From the NCBI GenBank assembly GCA_964020085.1, contig OZ026595.1, positions 7,249,116 through 7,313,115 on the forward strand: DNA of 64,000 nucleotides, given 5' to 3'. The translations under genes were made by a program, and so were the position numbers. The stretch comes from Micromussa lordhowensis. Its lineage: Eukaryota; Cnidaria; Anthozoa; Scleractinia; Lobophylliidae. Positions 24,201-37,371 of this stretch are shown here, piece after piece. The notes below the pieces were generated by a model. The model saw only the letters and a list, made by a program, of their open reading frames with translations. It had not been told where the DNA came from and did not search any database. How positions within the stretch are numbered: position 1 is the first letter of the stretch; the number at the start of each line of letters is the position of its first letter.

Positions 24201-27200
24201 CGACACGCGTCAAGCTCGGCTAACTAGTCAGCCAGCCGGCCACGCCTGGGGATCTGCCGGGCTGGTTAGCATAGTGCGAGATTTCGCGCAGCTCCGATAC
24301 TTCGCATTTGGACCCGGACCGACCCCGGGAGTGCTTTGGTGGTATTAGTTTGCAAAGTTGCGACGCGCGCAAAGTTCGCCTAATTAGCAAACGGGCTGGT
24401 TAGCATAGTGCGAGATTTCGCGCAGCTCCGAAACTTTGCATGTGGACCCGGACCGACCCCAGGAGTGCTTTGGTGCCATTAGTTTCCCAAGTTGCGACAC
24501 GCGTCAAGCTCGGCTAACTAGTCAGCCAGCCGGCCACGCCTGGGGATCTGCCGGGCTGGTTAGCATAGTGCGAGATTTCGCGCAGCTCCGATACTTCGCA
24601 TTTGGACCCGGACCGACCCCGGGAGTGCTTTGGTGGTATTAGTTTGCAAAGTTGCGACGCGCGCAAAGTTCGCCTAATTAGCAAACGGGCTGGTTAGCAT
24701 AGTGCGAGATTTCACGCAGCTCCGAAACTTTGCATGTGGACCCGGACCGACCTCAGGAGTGCTTTGGTGCCATTAGTTTGCCAAGTTGCGACACGCGTCA
24801 AGCTCGGCTAACTAGTCAGCCAGCCGGCCACGCCTGGGGATCTGCCGGGCTGGTTAGCATAGTGCGAGATTTCGCGCAGCTCCGATACTTCGCATTTGGA
24901 CCCGGATCGACCCCGGGAGTGCTTTGGTGGTATTAGTTTGCAAAGTTGCGACGCGCGCAAAGTTCGCCTAATTAGCAAACGGGCTGGTTAGCATAGTGCG
25001 AGATTTCGCGCAGCTCCAAAACTTTGCATGTGGACCCGGACCGACCCCAGGAGTGCTTTGGTGCCATTAGTTTGCCAAGTTGCGACACGCGTCAAGCTGG
25101 GCTAACTAGTCAGCCAGCCGGCCACGCCTGGGGATCTGCCGGGCTGGTTAGCATAGTGCGAGATTTCGCGCAGCTCCGATACTTCGCATTTGGACCCGGA
25201 CCGACCCCGGGAGTGCTTTGGTGGTATTAGTTTGCAAAGTTGCGACGCGCGCAAAGTTCGCCCTATTAGCAAACGGGCTGGTTGGCATAGTGCGAGATTT
25301 CGCGCAGCTCCGAAACTTTGCATGTGGACCCGGACCGACCCCAGGAGTGCTTTGGTGCCATTAGTTTGCCAAGTTGCGACACGCGTCAAGCTCGGCTAAC
25401 TAGTCAGCCAGCCGGCCACGCCTGGGGATCTGCCGGGCTGGTTAGCATAGTGCAAGATTTCGCGCAGCTCCGATACTTCGCATTTGGACCCGGACCGACC
25501 CCGGGAGTGCTTTGGTGGTATTAGTTTGCAAAGTTCCGACGCGCGCAAAGTTCGCCTAATTAGCAAACGGGCTGGTTAACATAGTGCGAGATTTCGCGCA
25601 GCTCCGAAACTTTGCATGTGGACCCGGACCGACCCCAGGAGTGCTTTCGTGCCATTAGTTGTCCAAGTTGCGACACGCGTCAAGCTCGGCTAACTAGTCA
25701 GCCAGCCGGCCACGCCTGGGGATCTGCCGGGCTGGTTAGCATAGTGCGAGATTTCGCGCAGCTCCGATACTTCGCATTTGGACCCGGACCGACCCCGGGA
25801 GTGCTTTGGTGGTATTAGTTTGCAAAGTTGCGACGCGCGCAAAGTTCGCCTAATTAGCAAACGGGCTGGTTAGCATAGTGCGAGATTTCGCGCAGCTCCG
25901 AAACTTTGCATGTGGACCCGGACCGACCCCAGGAGTGCTTTGGTGCCATTAGTTTGCCAAGTTGCGACACGCGTCAAGCTCGGCTAACTAGTCAGCCAGC
26001 CGGCCACGCCTGGGGATCTGCCGGGCTGGTTAGCATAGTGCGAGATTTCGCGCAGCTCCGATACTTCGCATTTGGACCCGGACCGACCCCGGGAGTGCTT
26101 TGGTGGTATTAGTTTGCAAAGTTGCGACGCGCGCAAAGTTCGCCTAATTAGCAAACGGGCTGGTTAGCATAGTGCGAGATTTCACGCAGCTCCGAAACTT
26201 TGCATGTGGACCCGGACCGACCTCAGGAGTGCTTTGGTGCCATTAGTTTGCCAAGTTGCGACACGCGTCAAGCTCGGCTAACTAGTCAGCCAGCCGGCCA
26301 CGCCTGGGGATCTGCCGGGCTGGTTAGCATAGTGCGAGATTTCGCGCAGCTCCGATACTTCGCATTTGGACCCGGACCGACCCCGGGAGTGCTTTGGTGG
26401 TATTAGTTTGCAAAGTTGCGACGCGCGCAAAGTTCGCCTAATTAGCAAACGGGCTGGTTAGCATAGTGCGAGATTTCGCGCAGCTCCAAAACTTTGCATG
26501 TGGACCCGGACCGACCCCAGGAGTGCTTTGGTGCCATTAGTTTGCCAAGTTGCGACACGCGTCAAGCTCGGCTAACTAGTCAGCCAGCCGGCCACGCCTG
26601 GGGATCTGCCGGGCTGGTTAGCATAGTGCGAGATTTCGCGCAGCTCCGATACTTCGCATTTGGACCCGGACCGACCCCGGGAGTGCTTTGGTGGTATTAG
26701 TTTGCAAAGTTGCGACGCACGCAAAGTTCGCCTAATTAGCAAACAGGCTGGTTAGCATAGTGCGAGATTTCCCGCAGCTCCGAAACTTTGCATGTGGACC
26801 CGGACCGACCCCAGGAGTGCTTTGGTGCCATTAGTTTGCCAAGTTGCGACACGCGTCAAGCTCGGCTAACTAGGGAGCCAGCCGGCCACGCCTGGGGATC
26901 TGCCGGGCTGGTTAGCATAGTGCGAGATTTCGTGCAGCTCCGATACTTCGCATTTGGACCCAGACCGACCCCGGGAGTGCTTTGGTGGTATTAGTTTGCA
27001 AAGTTGCGACGCGCGCAAAGTTCGCCTAATTAGCAAACGGGCTGGTTAGCATAGTGCGACATTTCGCGCAGCTCCGAAACTTTGCATGTGGACCCGGACC
27101 GACCCCAGGAGTGCTTTGGTGCCATTAGTTTGCCAAGTTGCGACACGCGTCAAGCTCGGCTAACTAGTCAGCCAGCCGGCCACGCCTGGGGATCTGCCGG

Positions 27201-30200
27201 GCTGGTTAGCATAGTGCGAGATTTCGCGCAGCTCCGATACTTCGCATTTGGACCCGGACCGACCCCGGGAGTGCTTTGGTGGTATTAGTTTGCAAAGTTG
27301 CGACGCGCGCAAAGTTCGCCTAATTAGCAAACGGGCTGGTTAGCATAGTGCGAGATTTCACGCAGCTCCGAAACTTTGCATGTGGACCCGGACCGACCTC
27401 AGGAGTGCTTTGGTGCCATTAGTTTGCCAAGTTGCGACACGCGTCAAGCTCGGCTAACTAGTCAGCCAGCCGGCCACGCCTGGGGATCTGCCGGGCTGGT
27501 TAGCATAGTGCGAGATTTCGCGCAGCTCCGATACTTTGCATTTGGACCCGGACCGACCCTGGGAGTGCTTTGGTGGTATTAGTTTGCAAAGTTGCGACGC
27601 GCGCAAAGTTGGGCTAATTAGCAAACGGGCTGGTTAGCATAGTGCGAGATTTCGCGCAGCTCCGAAACTTTGCATGTGGACCCGGACCGACCCCAGGAGT
27701 GCTTTGGTGCCATTAGTTTGCCAAGTTGCGACACGCGTCAAGCTCGGCTAACTAGGGAGCCAGCCGGCCACGCCTGGGGATCTGCCGGGCTGATTAGCAT
27801 AGTGCGAGATTTTGCGCAGCTCCGATACTTCGCATTTGGACCCGGACCGACCCCGGGAGTGCTTTGGTGGCATTAGTTTGCAAAGTTGCGACGCGCGCAA
27901 AGTTGGGCTAATTAGCAAACGGGCTGGTTAGCATAGTGCGAGATTTCGCGCAGCTCCGAAACTTTGCATGTGGACCCGGATCGACCCCAGGAGTGCTTTG
28001 GTGCCATTAGTTTGCCAAGTTGCGACACGCGTCAAGCTCGGCTAACTAGGAAGCTAGCTGGCCACGCCTGGGGATCTGCCGGGCTGATTAGCATAGTGCG
28101 AGATTTTGCGCAGCTCCGATACTTCGCATTTGGACCCGGACCGACCCCGGGAGTGCTTTGGTGGTATTAGTTTGCAAAGTTGCGACGCGCGCAAAGTTGG
28201 GCTAATTAGCAAACGGGCTGGTTAGCATAGTGCGAGATTTCGCGCAGCTCCGAAACTTTGCATGTGGACCCGGACCGACCCCAGGAGTGCTTTGGTGCCA
28301 TTAGTTTGCCAAGTTGCGACACGCGTCAAGCTCGGCTAACTAGGGAGCCAGCCGGCCACGCCTGGGGATCTGCCGGGCTGATTAGCATAGTGCGAGATTT
28401 TGCGCAGCTCCGATACTTCGCATTTGGACCCGGACCGACCCCGGGAGTGCTTTGGTGGTATTAGTTTGCAAAGTTGCGACGCGCGCAAAGTTGGGCTAAT
28501 TAGCAAACGGGCTGGTTAGCATAGTGCGAGATTTCGCGCAGCTCCGAAACTTTGCATGTGGACCCGGACCGACCCCAGGAGTGCTTTGGTGCCATTAGTT
28601 TGCCAAGTTGCGACACGCGTCAAGCTCGGCTAACTAGGGAGCCAGCCGGCCACGCCTGGGGATCTGCCGGGCTGATTAGCATAGTGCGAGATTTTGCGCA
28701 GCTCCGATACTTCGCATTTGGACCTGGACCGACCCCGGGAGTGCTTTGGTGGTATTAGTTTGCAAAGTTGCGACGCGCGCAAAGTTGGGCTAATTAGCAA
28801 ACGGGCTGGTTAGCATAGTGCGAGATTTCGCGCAGCTCCGAAACTTTGCATGTGGACCCGGATCGACCCCAGGAGTGCTTTGGTGCCATTAGTTTGCCAA
28901 GTTGCGACACGCGTCAAGCTCGGCTAACTAGGAAGCTAGCCGGCCACGCCTGGGGATCTGCCGGGCTGATTAGCATAGTGCGAGATTTTGCGCAGCTCCG
29001 ATACTTCGCATTTGGACCCGGACCGACCCCGGGAGTGCTTTGGTGGTATTAGTTTGCAAAGTTGCGACGCGCGCAAAGTTGGGCTAATTAGCAAACGGGC
29101 TGGTTAGCATAGTGCGAGATTTCGCGCAGCTCCGAAACTTTGCATGTGGACCCGGACCGACCCCAGGAGTGCTTTGGTGCCATTAGTTTGCCAAGTTGCG
29201 ACACGCGTCAAGCTCGGCTAACTAGGGAGCCAGCCGGCCACGCCTGGGGATCTGCCGGGCTGATTAGCATAGTGCGAGATTTTGCGCAGCTCCGATACTT
29301 CGCATTTGGACCCGGACCGACCCCGGGAGTGCTTTGGTGGTATTAGTTTGCAAAGTTGCGACGCGCGCAAAGTTGGGCTAATTAGCAAACGGGCTGGTTA
29401 GCATAGTGCGAGATTTCGCGCAGCTCCGAAACTTTGCATGTGGACCCGGATCGACCCCAGGAGTGCTTTGGTGCCATTAGTTTGCCAAGTTGCGACACGC
29501 GTCAAGCTCGGCTAACTAGGAAGCTAGCCGGCCACGCCTGGGGATCTGCCGGGCTGATTAGCATAGTGCGAGATTTTGCGCAGCTCCGATACTTCGCATT
29601 TGGACCCGGACCGACCCCGGGAGTGCTTTGGTGGTATTAGTTTGCAAAGTTGCGACGCGCGCAAAGTTGGGCTAATTAGCAAACGGGCTGGTTAGCATAG
29701 TGCGAGATTTCGCGCAGCTCCGAAACTTTGCATGTGGACCCGGACCGACCCCAGGAGTGCTTTGGTGCCATTAGTTTGCCAAGTTGCGACACGCGTCAAG
29801 CTCGGCTAACTAGGGAGCCAGCCGGCCACGCCTGGGGATCTGCCGGGCTGATTAGCATAGTGCGAGATTTTGCGCAGCTCCGATACTTCGCATTTGGACC
29901 CGGACCGACCCCGGGAGTGCTTTGGTGGTATTAGTTTGCAAAGTTGCGACGCGCGCAAAGTTGGGCTAATTAGCAAACGGGCTGGTTAGCATAGTGCGAG
30001 ATTTCGCGCAGCTCCGAAACTTTGCATGTGGACCCGGACCGACCCCAGGAGTGCTTTGGTGCCATTAGTTTGCCAAGTTGCGACACGCGTCAAGCTCGGC
30101 TAACTAGGGAGCCAGCCGGCCACGCCTGGGGATCTGCCGGGCTGATTAGCATAGTGCGAGATTTTGCGCAGCTCCGATACTTCGCATTTGGACCCGGACC

Positions 30201-33200
30201 GACCCCGGGAGTGCTTTGGTGGTATTAGTTTGCAAAGTTGCGACGCGCGCAAAGTTGGGCTAATTAGCAAACGGGCTGGTTAGCATAGTGCGAGATTTCG
30301 CGCAGCTCCGAAACTTTGCATGTGGACCCGGATCGACCCCAGGAGTGCTTTGGTGCCATTAGTTTGCCAAGTTGCGACACGCGTCAAGCTCGGCTAACTA
30401 GGAAGCTAGCCGGCCATGCCTGGGGATCTGCCGGGCTGATTAGCATAGTGCGAGATTTTGCGCAGCTCCGATACTTCGCATTTGGACCCGGACCGACCCC
30501 GGGAGTGCTTTGGTGGTATTAGTTTGCAAAGTTGCGACGCGCGCAAAGTTGGGCTAATTAGCAAACGGGCTGGTTAGCATAGTGCGAGATTTCGCGCAGC
30601 TCCGAAACTTTGCATGTGGACCCGGACCGACCCCAGGAGTGCTTTGGTGCCATTAGTTTGCCAAGTTGCGACACGCGTCAAGCTCGGCTAACTAGGGAGC
30701 CAGCCGGCCACGCCTGGGGATCTGCCGGGCTGATTAGCATAGTGCGAGATTTTGCGCAGCTCCGATACTTCGCATTTGGACCCGGACCGACCCCGGGAGT
30801 GCTTTGGTGGTATTAGTTTGCAAAGTTGCGACGCGCGCAAAGTTGGGCTAATTAGCAAACGGGCTGGTTAGCATAGTGCGAGATTTCGCGCAGCTCCGAA
30901 ACTTTGCATGTGGACCCGGATCGACCCCAGGAGTGCTTTGGTGCCATTAGTTTGCCAAGTTGCGACACGCGTCAAGCTCGGCTAACTAGGAAGCTAGCCG
31001 GCCACGCCTGGGGATCTGCCGGGCTGATTAGCATAGTGCGAGATTTTGCGCAGCTCCGATACTTCGCATTTGGACCCGGACCGACCCCGGGAGTGCTTTG
31101 GTGGTATTAGTTTGCAAAGTTGCGACGCGCGCAAAGTTGGGCTAATTAGCAAACGGGCTGGTTAGCATAGTGCGAGATTTCGCGCAGCTCCGAAACTTTG
31201 CATGTGGACCCGGACCGACCCCAGGAGTGCTTTGGTGCCATTAGTTTGCCAAGTTGCGACACGCGTCAAGCTCGGCTAACTAGGGAGCCAGCCGGCCACG
31301 CCTGGGGATCTGCCGGGCTGATTAGCATAGTGCGAGATTTTGCGCAGCTCCGATACTTCGCATTTGGACCCGGACCGACCCCGGGAGTGCTTTGGTGGTA
31401 TTAGTTTGCAAAGTTGCGACGCGCGCAGAGTTGGGCTAATTAGCAAACGGGCTGGTTAGCATAGTGCGAGATTTCGCGCAGCTCCGAAACTTTGCATGTG
31501 GACCCGGACCGACCCCAGGAGTGCTTTGGTGCCATTAGTTTGCCAAGTTGCGACACGCGTCAAGCTCGGCTAACTAGGGAGCCAGCCGGCCACGCCTGGG
31601 GATCTGCCGGGCTGATTAGCATAGTGCGAGATTTTGCGCAGCTCCGATACTTCGCATTTGGACCCGGACCGACCCCGGGAGTGCTTTGGTGGTATTAGTT
31701 TGCAAAGTTGCGACGCGCGCAAAGTTGGGCTAATTAGCAAACGGGCTGGTTAGCATAGTGCGAGATTTCGCGCAGCTCCGAAACTTTGCATGTGGACCCG
31801 GATCGACCCCAGGAGTGCTTTGGTGCCATTAGTTTGCCAAGTTGCGACACGGGTCAAGCTCGGCTAACTAGGAAGCTAGCCGGCCATGCCTGGGGATCTG
31901 CCGGGCTGATTAGCATAGTGCGAGATTTTGCGCAGCTCCGATACTTCGCATTTGGACTCGGACCGACCCCGGGAGTGCTTTGGTGGTATTAGTTTGCAAA
32001 GTTGCGACGCGCGCAAAGTTGGGCTAATTAGCAAACGGGCTGGTTAGCATAGTGCGAGATTTCGCGCAGCTCCGAAACTTTGCATGTGGACCCGGACCGA
32101 CCCCAGGAGTGCTTTGGTGCCATTAGTTTGCCAAGTTGCGACACGCGTCAAGCTCGGCTAACTAGGGAGCCAGCCGGCCACGCCTGGGGATCTGCCGGGC
32201 TGATTAGCATAGTGCGAGATTTTGCGCAGCTCCGATACTTCGCATTTGGACCCGGACCGACCCCGGGAGTGCTTTGGTGGTATTAGTTTGCAAAGTTGCG
32301 ACGCGCGCAAAGTTGGGCTAATTAGCAAACGGGCTGGTTAGCATAGTGCGAGATTTCGCGCAGCTCCGAAACTTTGCATGTGGACCCGGATCGACCCCAG
32401 GAGTGCTTTGGTGCCATTAGTTTGCCAAGTTGCGACACGCGTCAAGCTCGGCTAACTAGGAAGCAAGCCGGCCATGCCTGGGGATCTGCCGGGCTGATTA
32501 GCATAGTGCGAGATTTTGCGCAGCTCCGATACTTCGCATTTGGACCCGGACCGACCCCGGGTGTGCTTTGGTGGTATTAGTTTGCAAAGTTGCGACGCGC
32601 GCAAAGTTGGGCTAATTAGCAAACGGGCTGGTTAGCATAGTGCGAGATTTCGCGCAGCTCCGAAACTTTGCATGTGGACCCGGACCGACCCCAGGAGTGC
32701 TTTGGTGCCATTAGTTTGCCAAGTTGCGACACGCGTCAAGCTCGGCTAACTAGGAAGCCAGCCGGCCACGCCTGGGGATCTGCCGGGCTGATTAGCATAG
32801 TGCGAGATTTTGCGCAGCTCCGATACTTCGCATTTGGACCCGGACCGACCCCGGGAGTGCTTTGGTGGTATTAGTTTGCAAAGTTGCGACGCGCGCAAAG
32901 TTGGGCTAATTAGCAAACGGGCTGGTTAGCATAGTGCGAGATTTCGCGCAGCTCCGAAACTTTGCATGTGGACCCGGACCGACCCCAGGAGTGCTTTGGT
33001 GCCATTAGTTTGCCAAGTTGCGACACGCGTCAAGCTCGGCTAACTAGGGAGCCAGCCGGCCACGCCTGGGGATCTGCCGGGCTGATTAGCATAGTGCGAG
33101 ATTTTGCGCAGCTCCGATACTTCGCATTTGGACCCGGACCGACCCCGGGAGTGCTTTGGTGGTATTAGTTTGCAAAGTTGCGACGCGCGCAAAGTTGGGC

Positions 33201-35313
33201 TAATTAGCAAACGGGCTGGTTAGCATAGTGCGAGATTTCGCGCAGCTCCGAAACTTTGCATGTGGACCCGGACCGACCCCAGGAGTGCTTTGGTGCCATT
33301 AGTTTGCCAAGTTGCGACACGCGTCAAGCTCGGCTAACTAGGGAGCCAGCCGGCCACGCCTGGGGATCTGCCGGGCTGATTAGCATAGTGCGAGATTTTG
33401 CGCAGCTCCGATACTTCGCATTTGGACCCGGACCGACCCCGGGAGTGCTTTGGTGGTATTAGTTTGCAAAGTTGCGACGCGCGCAAAGTTGGGCTAATTA
33501 GCAAACGGGCTGGTTAGCATAGTGCGAGATTTCGCGCAGCTCCGAAACTTTGCATGTGGACCCGGACCGACCCCAGGAGTGCTTTGGTGCCATTAGTTTG
33601 CCAAGTTGCGACACGCGTCAAGCTCGGCTAACTAGGGAGCCAGCCGGCCACGCCTGGGGATCTGCCGGGCTGATTAGCATAGTGCGAGATTTTGCGCAGC
33701 TCCGATACTTCGCATTTGGACCCGGACCGACCCCGGGAGTGCTTTGGTGGTATTAGTTTGCAAAGTTGCGACGCGCGCAAAGTTGGGCTAATTAGCAAAC
33801 GGGCTGGTTAGCATAGTGCGAGATTTCGCGCAGCTCCGAAACTTTGCATGTGGACCCGGACCGACCCCAGGAGTGCTTTGGTGCCATTAGTTTGCCAAGT
33901 TGCGACACGCGTCAAGCTCGGCTAACTAGGGAGCCAGCCGGCCACGCCTGGGGATCTGCCGGGCTGATTAGCATAGTGCGAGATTTTGCGCAGCTCCGAT
34001 ACTTCGCATTTGGACCCGGACCGACCCCGGGAGTGCTTTGGTGGTATTAGTTTGCAAAGTTGCGACGCGCGCAAAGTTGGGCTAATTAGCAAACGGGCTG
34101 GTTAGCATAGTGCGAGATTTCGCGCAGCTCCGAAACTTTGCATGTGGACCCGGACCGACCCCAGGAGTGCTTTGGTGCCATTAGTTTGCCAAGTTGCGAC
34201 ACGCGTCAAGCTCGGCTAACTAGGGAGCCAGCCGGCCACGCCTGGGGATCTGCCGGGCTGATTAGCATAGTGCGAGATTTTGCGCAGCTCCGATACTTCG
34301 CATTTGGACCCGGACCGACCCCGGGAGTGCTTTGGTGGTATTAGTTTGCAAAGTTGCGACGCGCGCAAAGTTGGGCTAATTAGCAAACGGGCTGGTTAGC
34401 ATAGTGCGAGATTTCGCGCAGCTCCGAAACTTTGCATGTGGACCCGGATCGACCCCAGGAGTGCTTTGGTGCCATTAGTTTGCCAAGTTGCGACACGCGT
34501 CAAGCTCGGCTAACTAGGAAGCTAGCCGGCCACGCCTGGGGATCTGCCGGGCTGATTAGCATAGTGCGAGATTTTGCGCAGCTCCGATACTTCGCATTTG
34601 GACCCGGACCGACCCCGGGAGTGCTTTGGTGGTATTAGTTTGCAAAGTTGCGACGCGCGCAAAGTTGGGCTAATTAGCAAACGGGCTGGTTAGCATAGTG
34701 CGAGATTTCGCGCAGCTCCGAAACTTTGCATGTGGACCCGGACCGACCCCAGGAGTGCTTTGGTGCCATTAGTTTGCCAAGTTGCGACACGCGTCAAGCT
34801 CGGCTAACTAGGGAGCCAGCCGGCCACGCCTGGGGATCTGCCGGGCTGATTAGCATAGTGCGAGATTTTGCGCAGCTCCGATACTTCGCATTTGGACCCG
34901 GACCGACCCCGGGAGTGCTTTGGCGGTATTAGTTTGCAAAGTTGCGACGCGCGCAAAGTTGGGCTAATTAGCAAACGGGCTGGTTAGCATAGTGCGAGAT
35001 TCCGCGCAGCTCCGAAACTTTGCATGTGCACCCGGACCGACCCCAGGAGTGCTTTGGTGCCATTAGTTTGCCAAGTTGCGACACGCGTCAAGCTCGGCTA
35101 ACTAGGGAGCCAGCCGGCCACGCCTGGGGATCTGCCGGGCTGATTAGCATAGTGCGAGATTTTGCGCAGCTCCGATACTTCGCATTTGGACCCGGACCGA
35201 CCCCGGGAGTGCTTTGGTGGTATTAGTTTGCAAAGTTGCGACGCGCGCAAAGTTGGGCTAATTAGCAAACGGGCTGGTTAGCATAGTGCGAGATTTCGCG
35301 CAGCTCCGAAACT
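21202..35313 (+). repeat. Segmental duplication within the array, copy 1
   Basis: The ordered list of variant units here matches 41194-55305 with an offset of 19992 bp, which is exactly 68 units. Matching private variants include AAGCTGGGC at 21202/41194, ACGGGTCAAG with GGACTCGGAC at 31786/51778, AGGAAGCAAGCC at 32374/52366, TTTGGCGGTATT at 34726/54718, and CATGTGCACC at 35020/55012. Copy 1 lacks one family II unit near 23260 and has one extra near 30610-30904, so the offset is 69 units in between. Confidence 0.88.
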
Positions 35314-37371
35314 TTGCATGTGGACCCGGACCGACCCCAGGAGTGCTTTGGTGCCATTAGTTTGCCAAGTTGCGACACGCGTCAAGCTCGGCTAACTAGG
35401 GAGCCAGCCGGCCACGCCTGGGGATCTGCCGGGCTGATTAGCATAGTGCGAGATTTTGCGCAGCTCCGATACTTCGCATTTGGACCCGGACCGACCCTGG
35501 GAGTGCTTTGGTGGTATTAGTTTGCAAAGTTGCGACGCGCGCAAAGTTGGGCTAATTAGCAAACGGGCTGGTTAGCATAGTGCGAGATTTCGCGCAGCTC
35601 CGAAACTTTGCATGTGGACCCGGATCGACCCCAGGAGTGCTTTGGTGCCATTAGTTTGCCAAGTTGCGACACGCGTCAAGCTCGGCTAACTAGGAAGCTA
35701 GCCGGCCATGCCTGGGGATCTGCCGGGCTGATTAGCATAGTGCGAGATTTTGCGCAGCTCCGATACTTCGCATTTGGACCCGGACCGACCCCGGGAGTGC
35801 TTTGGTGGTATTAGTTTGCAAAGTTGCGACGCGCGCAAAGTTGGGCTAATTAGCAAACGGGCTGGTTAGCATAGTGCGAGATTTCGCGCAGCTCCGAAAC
35901 TTTGCATGTGGACCCGGACCGACCCCAGGAGTGCTTTGGTGCCATTAGTTTGCCAAGTTGCGACACGCGTCAAGCTCGGCTAACTAGGGAGCCAGCCGGC
36001 CACGCCTGGGGATCTGCCGGGCTGATTAGCATAGTGCGAGATTTTGCGCAGCTCCGATACTTCGCATTTGGACCCGGACCGACCCCGGGAGTGCTTTGGT
36101 GGTATTAGTTTGCAAAGTTGCGACGCGCGCAAAGTTGGGCTAATTAGCAAACGGGCTGGTTAGCATAGTGCGAGATTTCGCGCAGCTCCGAAACTTTGCA
36201 TGTGGACCCGGATCGACCCCAGGAGTGCTTTGGTGCCATTAGTTTGCCAAGTTGCGACACGCGTCAAGCTCGGCTAACTAGGAAGCTAGCCGGCCACGCC
36301 TGGGGATCTGCCGGGCTGATTAGCATAGTGCGAGATTTTGCGCAGCTCCGATACTTCGCATTTGGACCCGGACCGACCCCGGGAGTGCTTTGGTGGTATT
36401 AGTTTGCAAAGTTGCGACGCGCGCAAAGTTGGGCTAATTAGCAAACGGGCTGGTTAGCATAGTGCGAGATTTCGCGCAGCTCCGAAACTTTGCATGTGGA
36501 CCCGGACCGACCCCAGGAGTGCTTTGGTGCCATTAGTTTGCCAAGTTGCGACACGCGTCAAGCTCGGCTAACTAGGGAGCCAGCCGGCCACGCCTGGGGA
36601 TCTGCCGGGCTGATTAGCATAGTGCGAGATTTTGCGCAGCTCCGATACTTCGCATTTGGACCCGGACCGACCCCGGGAGTGCTTTGGTGGTATTAGTTTG
36701 CAAAGTTGCGACGCGCGCAAAGTTGGGCTAATTAGCAAACGGGCTGGTTAGCATAGTGCGAGATTTCGCGCAGCTCCGAAACTTTGCATGTGGACCCGGA
36801 CCGACCCCAGGAGTGCTTTGGTGCCATTAGTTTGCCAAGTTGCGACACGCGTCAAGCTCGGCTAACTAGGGAGCCAGCCGGCCACGCCTGGGGATCTGCC
36901 GGGCTGATTAGCATAGTGCGAGATTTTGCGCAGCTCCGATACTTCGCATTTGGACCCGGACCGACCCCGGGAGTGCTTTGGTGGTATTAGTTTGCAAAGT
37001 TGCGACGCGCGCAAAGTTGGGCTAATTAGCAAACGGGCTGGTTAGCATAGTGCGAGATTTCGCGCAGCTCCGAAACTTTGCATGTGGACCCGGATCGACC
37101 CCAGGAGTGCTTTGGTGCCATTAGTTTGCCAAGTTGCGACACGCGTTAAGCTCGGCTAACTAGGAAGCTAGCCGGCCACGCCTGGGGATCTGCCGGGCTG
37201 ATTAGCATAGTGCGAGATTTTGCGCAGCTCCGATACTTCGCATTTGGACCCGGACCGACCCCGGGAGTGCTTTGGTGGTATTAGTTTGCAAAGTTGCGAC
37301 GCGCGCAAAGTTGGGCTAATTAGCAAACGGGCTGGTTAGCATAGTGCGAGATTTCGCGCAGCTCCGAAACT